Assembly (NCBI RefSeq): GCF_002261225.1
Contig: NZ_NEVM01000005.1
Span: forward strand, 1,860,001-1,924,000
Origin: Bordetella genomosp. 10
Lineage (GTDB): Bacteria > Pseudomonadota > Gammaproteobacteria > Burkholderiales > Burkholderiaceae_B
Length of the DNA: 64,000 nt
Reading direction: 5' to 3'
Below the pieces are notes generated by a model. The model worked only from the letters and a program-made list of their open reading frames with translations. It was not told where the DNA came from and made no database searches. Of the stretch, positions 58,224 through 64,000 are shown piece by piece. The translations under genes were made by a program, and so were the position numbers. The stretch's first letter is position 1; each line of letters starts with the position of its first letter.

Positions 58224-59954
58224 ATGGCTCAGATGAAGATCGATCCAATCACGTTCGCCATCATAAAGAACGCCCTCGACACCATGGTCGACGATATGGC
58301 ATATGCGGTCATGAGAACCGCACGCTCGCCCATCATCCGCGACGTCCTGGACTACTCGGTCACGATGTGCGATGCGCAAGGGCGCATCCTATCCCAGGCC
58401 AAGACCGTGGCATTGCACCTTGGCGCGGTGCCCGATGCCGTAGAAGTCGTAATGAAGAAATTCGCCGGAAAATTCGAGCCCGGCGACGTCATCATCCTTA
58501 ACGATCCCTATGAAGGCGGAATGCATCTGCCGGATATCTTCATGTTCAAGCCGATTTTCCTGCAGGATGAATTGCAGGGATTTTCGGTCGTCATCGCCCA
58601 CCATTGCGACGTAGGGGGACGGGTCCCGGGCTCCAATGCGGCGGATTCCACCGAGATATTCCAGGAAGGCCTGCGGATTTCGCCGACGAAGCTTTATGCG
58701 CGGGGCGTACCCAATGAAACCCTCTTCGACATCATCGCCAGGAATGTTCGGCTTCCCGACCTGGTATTCGGCGACCTCGATGCGCAGCTCGCCACGTGCA
58801 ATATCGGCGAGCGCGAGCTGCTGCGACTGTTCGAACGCTATGGCATCGGCGAATTGAATGCCTACTTCGACGAACTGCTGAATTATGGCGAACGGCTCAC
58901 GCGCGGCTCCATCGCGAAATGGCCGCAGGGCAGCGTCGAATTCACCGATTACATCGACGATGACGGTTTCTCGCCCGACCCCATTCCGATCCGCTGCAAG
59001 ATCACCGTCAAGGGAGACCACCTGCTGGTGGACTTCACGGGCTCGTCTCCGCAGGTCAAGGGCGCAATCAACTCCACGCTCTCGTTCGTCAAATCCGCCA
59101 CGTATCTGAGCGTGCGCTGCGCGCTCGGCGCCGACGTGCCCAATAATGCCGGCGTTTATCGCTGCATCGACGTGGTGGCGCCCGAAGGCTCCATTCTCAA
59201 CCCCATCATCCCCGCTCCCGTCGCCGCGCGGGCCCTGACAGGATATAGAGTGGTGGACACCGTGTTCGGAGCGCTCGCCCAGATCGTACCGGACAAGGTG
59301 ATGGCCGCGGGCGAAGGGGGCAATACCGTGGTTGCCCTGAGCGGAATGGACCCGGTCCGGAAAACGCCATTCATTCTGGTGGACATGATCAATGGCGCAT
59401 GGGGAGGCCGCGCGGATAAGGATGGCATCGAAGGCGTGACCAATCCTTCGCAGAACATGTCGAACCTGCCGGTGGAAACCCTGGAAGCGCGCTACCCCGT
59501 CATCCTGGAGGAATATAGCTACCGCCCGGACTCCGGCGGCGCGGGCCGCTTCCGAGGGGGGCTAGGCCTGGTGCGCCAGTACCGGGTGCTCGCCGATGAC
59601 GTCGTGGCCCAGGTACGATCCGACCGGGCCGCCCACGCGCCCTACGGCCTGTTCGGGGGAGAGCCCGGCGCCGTGTCCCGCAACGTATTGAATCCCGACA
59701 CGACGAATGAGCCCTTGCCGAGCAAATTTACCTGCCGGCTTCCCGCGGGTTCGGTGATCCGGCACGAGCAGGCCGGCGCCGGAGGATTCGGTTCGCCCCT
59801 GGAGCGTTCGCCCGAGGCCATCCAGAACGACGTGCGCAACGGCAAAGTCACGCGTTCGGCGGCCGAGGCCAAGTACGGGGTGGTTTTCGATGGGGAAAAA
59901 ATCGTTTCCTCCGCGCCCCGCCAGCGCCTCCAACCCTCAGGGGCCGAGGCCTGA
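58224..59954 (+). CDS. Hydantoinase/oxoprolinase B-type subunit (HyuB family)
   Basis: 576 residues from ATG 58224 (AGGA before it, 11 bp after hyuA). Family blocks: DPITFAIIKNALDTMVDDM, VMRTARSPIIRDVLDYS, GDVIILNDPYEGGMHLPD, HHCDVGGRVPGSNAAD, NDPYxGG-type metal sites, and GGAGRFRGGLGLVRQY near the C-terminus. Partner of HyuA; together they form the ATP-dependent amidohydrolase. The C-terminus is shorter than in some carboxylase relatives. Confidence 0.93.
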   Translation: MAQMKIDPITFAIIKNALDTMVDDMAYAVMRTARSPIIRDVLDYSVTMCDAQGRILSQAKTVALHLGAVPDAVEVVMKKFAGKFEPGDVIILNDPYEGGMHLPDIFMFKPIFLQDELQGFSVVIAHHCDVGGRVPGSNAADSTEIFQEGLRISPTKLYARGVPNETLFDIIARNVRLPDLVFGDLDAQLATCNIGERELLRLFERYGIGELNAYFDELLNYGERLTRGSIAKWPQGSVEFTDYIDDDGFSPDPIPIRCKITVKGDHLLVDFTGSSPQVKGAINSTLSFVKSATYLSVRCALGADVPNNAGVYRCIDVVAPEGSILNPIIPAPVAARALTGYRVVDTVFGALAQIVPDKVMAAGEGGNTVVALSGMDPVRKTPFILVDMINGAWGGRADKDGIEGVTNPSQNMSNLPVETLEARYPVILEEYSYRPDSGGAGRFRGGLGLVRQYRVLADDVVAQVRSDRAAHAPYGLFGGEPGAVSRNVLNPDTTNEPLPSKFTCRLPAGSVIRHEQAGAGGFGSPLERSPEAIQNDVRNGKVTRSAAEAKYGVVFDGEKIVSSAPRQRLQPSGAEA

Positions 59955-59956
59955 AT

Positions 59957-60790
59957 ATGCACGACCTCAGCCGATTCGCCATCAATCAGATCACCACCCC
60001 CAAATGGGACATGGCCCAGGCCATCGATGGCTACGCGCGCCACGGTGTGCACGGCATCGCCGTGTGGCGTCATTTCATGGAAGCCTATGGCGTCGCTGCC
60101 ACCCGGCGTCACCTGCGCAGCGCCGGCATGTGGGTGGCCAGCCTGTGCACCAGCGAGTGGATGAACGTCGAGACGGAAGAACAGATGCGCCGCGCGATCG
60201 AGATCAACCGGCAACTCCTGGATGCCGCCGCGGAAATCGAGGCGCCTTGCCTGATGATGGTAGTGGGCGGAATGCCGCCCACGCAGAAGAATATCGATGC
60301 TCAACGGGAACGGGTGCGCGAAGCCCTGCACGAACTCGTGCCATATGCCCGGTCGGCGGGTGTAAAACTCGGATTGGAACCCCTGCATCCGATGTATGCG
60401 GGCGATCGCAGCGTCCTCAATACGCTGCGCATGGCCAATGACCTGTGCGATGAGCTCGGAGAAGGAGCCGCGATCGTTCCGGATGTCTACCATTGCTGGT
60501 GGGATCCTGAATTCGAGACGGAACTGCGCCGGGCAGGACCCGAAAGAATCGCGACCTTCCACTATTGCGACTGGCTTGTCCCGACCCGCAATCTGCGTGA
60601 TCGGGGGATGGTCGGGGATGGCGTGATAGACATACGCCGAATCAGGTCCTGGCTCGACAGCCTTGAGTATGACGGCTGCTTCGAGCTGGAAATCTTCTCC
60701 GAACTCGATTGGTGGCAACGCGATCCCGATGAAACCGTTGCCATCGCCATCGAGCGCTGCGCACCCTATGTCGCTTCAAGGAAGCCATGA
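59957..60790 (+). CDS. Sugar-phosphate isomerase/epimerase-type TIM-barrel protein
   Basis: 277 residues, xylose-isomerase-like AP-endonuclease-2 fold. Metal-site residues visible as acidic/His positions: LGLEPLHPMYAGDRS, IVPDVYHCWWDPEF, IATFHYCDW and FELEIFSELDWW. Relatives include hydroxypyruvate isomerase and inosose isomerases. Starts 2 bp after hyuB and overlaps ridA by ATGA. It likely rearranges or hydrolyses a hydroxy-oxo intermediate of the pathway; reaction unproven. Confidence 0.88.
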   Translation: MHDLSRFAINQITTPKWDMAQAIDGYARHGVHGIAVWRHFMEAYGVAATRRHLRSAGMWVASLCTSEWMNVETEEQMRRAIEINRQLLDAAAEIEAPCLMMVVGGMPPTQKNIDAQRERVREALHELVPYARSAGVKLGLEPLHPMYAGDRSVLNTLRMANDLCDELGEGAAIVPDVYHCWWDPEFETELRRAGPERIATFHYCDWLVPTRNLRDRGMVGDGVIDIRRIRSWLDSLEYDGCFELEIFSELDWWQRDPDETVAIAIERCAPYVASRKP

Positions 60791-61260
60791 TCATGAATAT
60801 CGAGCAACGACTGATCGAGCTTGGAATAGAGCTCCCCAATGCCCCCGTTCCCGGCGGAAACTTCATTCCTGCCAGGATCGTCGGACCATTTCTCTACATA
60901 TCCGGACAAGTCCCGGCATGGAACGGGCAAGACCATAATTCCGGCAAGGTAGGCGCGGAAATCACCGTCGAGCAGGCGCAGCAGGCCGCGCGCATCTGCG
61001 CCCTCAACATTCTTGCCCAAGCGCGAACCGCGTTGGGAGGGAGCCTGGACAGGCTACGTTCCTGCATCCGCCTGGGCGGCTTCGTGAATGCAGCCCCGGA
61101 TTTTGACCAGCATCCGAAAGTCATCAATGGCGCTTCCGATCTGATCGGGCAGGTCATGGGAGAAGCGGGCCGGCATGTTCGCGTCGCGATAGGCAGCAGT
61201 TCCTTGCCCCGCAACGTGGCCGTGGAGATCGAAGGTCTATTCGAGGTGGATATCAAATGA
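60787..61260 (+). CDS. RidA/YjgF-family protein
   Basis: 157 residues. Family core YISGQVPAWNGQDH and SSLPRNVAVEIEGLFEV, as in catabolic Rid subgroups rather than housekeeping RidA. Rid proteins remove reactive enamine/imine intermediates or deaminate aminoacrylate-like compounds. It overlaps both neighbours by ATGA, so it is made in step with the isomerase and the aminotransferase. Confidence 0.92.
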   Translation: MIMNIEQRLIELGIELPNAPVPGGNFIPARIVGPFLYISGQVPAWNGQDHNSGKVGAEITVEQAQQAARICALNILAQARTALGGSLDRLRSCIRLGGFVNAAPDFDQHPKVINGASDLIGQVMGEAGRHVRVAIGSSSLPRNVAVEIEGLFEVDIK

Positions 61261-62639
61261 ATGCAGGGAAAGAAATGTCGACCGGCGCCACCGCCGCCGC
61301 GCAAGGCAAGATGGTCAATGCTTTTACCGCGGCGGATCTCGCCAGGCTGGATCCCCAGACCCGCGCCACCGTCGAGCGGCGCGCCAGGCTGCTGGGGCCC
61401 GCCTATCGCCTGTTCTACCAAAAACCCGTCGAAGTATGTCGCGGCCGCGGCGTCTACCTATATGACAGCGCGGGCAATGAGTATCTGGACGCATACAACA
61501 ATGTGGCCTCCGTCGGCCACACGCATCCCGCGGTCGTCCGTGCCGTCAGCGAACAAATGGCGACGCTTTGCACGCATACGCGCTACTTGCAGGAAGGCAT
61601 CCTGCGATATGGAGAGCAACTGCGGCAGACATTCGACGGGCCCGTCCGCGACTACCATACGATGTTCACTTGCACCGGCTCCGAAGCCAATGACCTGGCC
61701 ATGCGCATGGCGATGCACCACACAGGCCGCAGTGGCATCATCATCACGTCGGAGGCTTATCATGGCAACTCCTTCCTGACCGCCGGCTTCTCGCCATCCC
61801 TGGGCGAACGGTCTCCGCTTGGCACCTGGGTGCGCCGGATTCCCACGCCGGACTCCTATCGCATGCCGATCCGCGAACTTGGCCAACGAATGGCCAGGCA
61901 CGTGGAGGAACAAATAGAAGACCTGGAACGACGAGGAGAAGGCCTGGCCGCATTCATTGCGGATTCCTTGTTTTCTTCCGACGGCATTTATTCGGATCCC
62001 ACCGATCTGCTGGCTCCCGTGGCGGAGGTGGTGAGGAAAGCGGGCGGCCTATTCGTGGCTGACGAGGTGCAAAGCGGCTTCGGCCGTTCCGGCGACCGGT
62101 TCTGGGGCTACCAGCGGCATGGCATCCAACCGGACATCATCACCATGGGCAAGCCCATGGGCAACGGCTTCCCTGTCGCCGCGACCATCGTTGCGCCTGA
62201 CATCGTCAAGGGTTTCGGGCGCGATATGCGGTATTTCAATACCTTCGGCGGCAACAGCGTCGCCATCGCAGCCGCCCAGGCAACCTTGGACGTCATGCAA
62301 ACCGAGGGACTGCAGGAGAATGCCCGGCGCATCGGGCAAGCGATCCGGGACGGCGTGGGACAGCTTGCTTCGCAATTCGAGGTTATTGGCGACGTACGCG
62401 GCGCGGGCCTTTATGTCGGCGTGGAACTCGTGAGCGACCGCGCGGCCAAGACCCCGGATGGGGCCGCCGCCACCTATGTCGTAAATTCACTCAGGGAGCA
62501 GCGGGTATTGATTTCCGCGACCGGCAATGACTCCAACGTGCTGAAAATTCGTCCCCCCCTGGTATTTGACGATTCGAACGTCGATCGCCTGGTCACGGCG
62601 CTGGAGGTGGCATTCAAGGGGTGGAGAAACCACGCCTAG
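61257..62639 (+). CDS. Class III PLP-dependent aminotransferase (AGXT2/omega-transaminase-like)
   Basis: 460 residues from ATG 61257; an ATG six codons later is possible. Fold-type I class III motifs: TCTGSEANDLAMRMA, SEAYHGNSFL, D269 in VADEVQSGFGRSGD, PLP lysine K299 in ITMGKPMGNGFPVA, and FNTFGGNSVAIAAAQATLD. Transfers an amino group from an amino acid, beta- or omega-amine to a 2-oxo acid such as glyoxylate or pyruvate. Last gene of the operon; its product could feed the glycerate kinase at the front. Confidence 0.92.
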   Translation: MNAGKEMSTGATAAAQGKMVNAFTAADLARLDPQTRATVERRARLLGPAYRLFYQKPVEVCRGRGVYLYDSAGNEYLDAYNNVASVGHTHPAVVRAVSEQMATLCTHTRYLQEGILRYGEQLRQTFDGPVRDYHTMFTCTGSEANDLAMRMAMHHTGRSGIIITSEAYHGNSFLTAGFSPSLGERSPLGTWVRRIPTPDSYRMPIRELGQRMARHVEEQIEDLERRGEGLAAFIADSLFSSDGIYSDPTDLLAPVAEVVRKAGGLFVADEVQSGFGRSGDRFWGYQRHGIQPDIITMGKPMGNGFPVAATIVAPDIVKGFGRDMRYFNTFGGNSVAIAAAQATLDVMQTEGLQENARRIGQAIRDGVGQLASQFEVIGDVRGAGLYVGVELVSDRAAKTPDGAAATYVVNSLREQRVLISATGNDSNVLKIRPPLVFDDSNVDRLVTALEVAFKGWRNHA

Positions 62640-62689
62640 ACGGTTTCTGGCCAGAATCCCTTTGGCGCTTCTGACTACCGCCACGCCAT

Positions 62690-63084
62690 CAACGGCAGGC
62701 AACGCTTCCGCCGCGCTGTTCCAACTGACCGAGAAGAACCGGGCCATGTCGGATCCGCGGCATCCCGACGAGGGGTACTACGTCGCGGCCGGCAAGGCGC
62801 GCAGCAGAGGGATCGAGCTGAAGGCGACTGGAAACATGACGTCCAACTGGACACTATTCGCCGGCTATACCTACGCCGATGCCTATTACATGGACAGCAG
62901 CCCCAATCCGGATGGGATCAGCTTTTCGCAAACGACGCCCAAGTATTTATTCAAGCTATGGACGAATTACCGCTTGCCGGGCGATCTGAATAAATTCTCC
63001 ATCGGCGGCGGAACGTTCGTTTCCAGCGGGATCAGCGCATCCGATGGGGTGGGCACCGTCAGGCAAGGCGGCTATGCGCCGGTC
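62690..63084 (+). pseudogene. Fragment of a TonB-dependent siderophore receptor
   Basis: About 130 codons match the barrel part of FpvA/FhuE-type receptors, including the one at 26494-29019: NASAALFQLTEKNRAMSDPR against NASLALFQLTQKNRAIADPR, AGKARSRGIELKATG, LFAGYTYADAYY, TTPKYLFKLWTNYRLPGDLNKFSIGGG. Both ends are missing: it begins just after the aminotransferase gene and stops at the MFS stop codon, with no plug, STN or C-terminal strand. No start codon or product expected; a leftover of deletion or rearrangement. Confidence 0.8.
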
Positions 63085-64000
63085 ATCCCGCGAACGCGGT
63101 CCGCGGCCGCATGCGATGTAGTTGCAACAGGACCGCGAAGGCCGCCAAGCTCAAGCCGCCCAGGATCGCGAAGGTGGCCTGCGCGCCGATGCCGGCCATC
63201 AGCGCCGCGATGAGGGGCGGCGCCAAGGCGTTGATCAGGTTCATCGGCAGGGCGATGGCGGCCATGGCGGACGCATAGTCGCTCTTTTCGAAAAAAACGA
63301 GCGGCATGGTTGCCCGCGCCACGGCGAAGGCGCCGCTTCCGACGCCGAACAGTACCAGGTAGCCGGCCACCGACAGGATGCCCGCGCCACCGAGCCAGAT
63401 CCCGGCCAATCCTATCGGGATCATCGCGCCGGAGACGATGGCGGTTGACAGTCCGTCCCACCTAGGCCCGCCCAGAAAGTCGATGACGCGGCCGCCGACC
63501 TTGAAGAGGCCCAGCAGCGAAGAGATGGCGACGGCGCGGGAAAGGTCCATGCCCATCGTCCGCAACAGCTCGATGCCGACCGCCTGCACGCCGAAGGTGA
63601 CGAAGCTGTTCAAGGCGACGGCCGCCGCCAGCAGGACGAAGACGGCGCCGCGCCGGCCGCCGTCTTTCCGATGCGCGGCCGGGGCGGCCGCGGTCCGGGT
63701 CTCGGACAAGCCGAACCAGACCAGCGGGCCGACGGCCAGGACCATGACGACGGCATAAACGAGGACGGCGCCGCGCCAGCCGGCCAGGCGGTCGAGAAAG
63801 GCGGTGATGGGCCAGAAGACGCTGCTCGCCAGGCCGGTCGCCAGCATCAGGGTTCCCATGATGCGCCGCGCCTGGTCCGCCGCGTATTCCGCGATGTAGG
63901 CGTAGGCCGACGTCGTCAGGAACATCGCGCCCGCCAGTCCGATCACTATCCATAGGCCCCAGAAGACCAGCAAGCCGGGAGCCAGCGCCAGCAGGGCCAG
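63083..64000 (-). CDS. MFS transporter, C-terminal part (cut by the window edge)
   Basis: The reading frame is open to the last base, so the start lies beyond 64000. The visible 305 or so residues hold eight to nine membrane helices; AYIAEYAADQARRIMGTLMLATGLASSVFWPITAFL and PLVFFEKSDYASAMAAIALPMNLINALAPP resemble oxalate/monocarboxylate-type or multidrug-type MFS carriers. Substrate unknown. The stop codon meets the end of the receptor fragment on the other strand, suggesting a rearrangement joint. Confidence 0.85.
   Translation of the reverse strand: MALLALAPGLLVFWGLWIVIGLAGAMFLTTSAYAYIAEYAADQARRIMGTLMLATGLASSVFWPITAFLDRLAGWRGAVLVYAVVMVLAVGPLVWFGLSETRTAAAPAAHRKDGGRRGAVFVLLAAAVALNSFVTFGVQAVGIELLRTMGMDLSRAVAISSLLGLFKVGGRVIDFLGGPRWDGLSTAIVSGAMIPIGLAGIWLGGAGILSVAGYLVLFGVGSGAFAVARATMPLVFFEKSDYASAMAAIALPMNLINALAPPLIAALMAGIGAQATFAILGGLSLAAFAVLLQLHRMRPRTAFAG

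Noticed and set aside
62566..63213. Open frame spanning the receptor fragment as an intact gene
   Set aside because: Its start lies inside the aminotransferase gene and its end inside the MFS gene; only the middle has receptor homology.
1..64000. CRISPR arrays, tRNA/rRNA genes, insertion sequences, prophage
   Set aside because: No regularly spaced repeats, no clover-leaf or rRNA sequence, and no transposase, integrase or phage protein was seen on either strand.

Overview
High-GC beta-proteobacterial chromosome, most like Bordetella or Achromobacter (Alcaligenaceae). I infer this from the strong GC bias and from the gene content: several orphan Bug/TctC-type solute-binding proteins, many GntR, LysR, IclR and TetR regulators next to small catabolic operons, a FecIR-controlled TonB receptor and a classical autotransporter. 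There are no rRNA or tRNA genes, CRISPR arrays, insertion sequences or phage genes. This is accessory metabolic DNA dominated by uptake and breakdown of organic acids, amides and peptides.

Layout. 1-7138 (minus): MFS transporter, Tat-exported Bug protein, D-2-hydroxyacid dehydrogenase, aminotransferase and the 5-oxoprolinase genes pxpB-pxpC-pxpA (pxpA cut by the window edge). 7418-9968: Bug protein plus class II aldolase, with a divergent GntR regulator. 10060-13260: a YbaK-type deacylase, then a probable Zur-regulated zinc-starvation locus (zinc-free ribosomal protein L36, a flavoprotein with a Cys-rich tail, an ACR3-like permease and a small divergent gene) around a perfect AT-rich palindrome. 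13297-23892: an eight-gene peptide/amide operon (Tat-exported binding protein, alpha/beta hydrolase, gamma-glutamyltransferase-like enzyme, DppBCDF-type ABC transporter, beta-lactamase-fold hydrolase) with a divergent IclR regulator. 23958-24521: an internally deleted MFS gene. 24801-29019: fecI-fecR-siderophore receptor. 28981-31112: MFS transporter and divergent TetR regulator. 31140-35351: CoA ligase, Bug protein, thiolase and DUF35 protein behind an 11-bp inverted-repeat operator. 35551-39863: MFS/LysR divergent pair, a second LysR gene and an SDR. 40317-43283: autotransporter with a TTG start. 43483-45192: Na+/H+ antiporter. 45227-49940: acetoacetate decarboxylase, 3-hydroxybutyrate dehydrogenase and a 777-residue FAD-reductase/patatin fusion, with a divergent MarR regulator. 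49987-51897: TetR, a RarA-like mini-protein and a GntR regulator. 52061-62639: a nine-gene plus-strand operon (glycerate kinase/MOFRL protein, SsuABC-type transporter, HyuA/HyuB, TIM-barrel isomerase, RidA, class III aminotransferase) that looks like a complete uptake-to-central-metabolism route for a cyclic amide or hydantoin-like compound. 62690-64000: a decayed TonB-receptor fragment and the end of an MFS gene.

How the genes work together. Most blocks repeat one design: regulator, importer or binding protein, ring/amide/CoA chemistry, then aminotransferase or dehydrogenase. The least familiar pieces are the FAD-reductase/patatin fusion within a ketone-body/PHB operon, the HyuAB-RidA-aminotransferase operon, the Zur-box locus with a Cys-tailed flavoprotein, and the RarA-like 69-residue gene. 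Substrates are inferred from families only.
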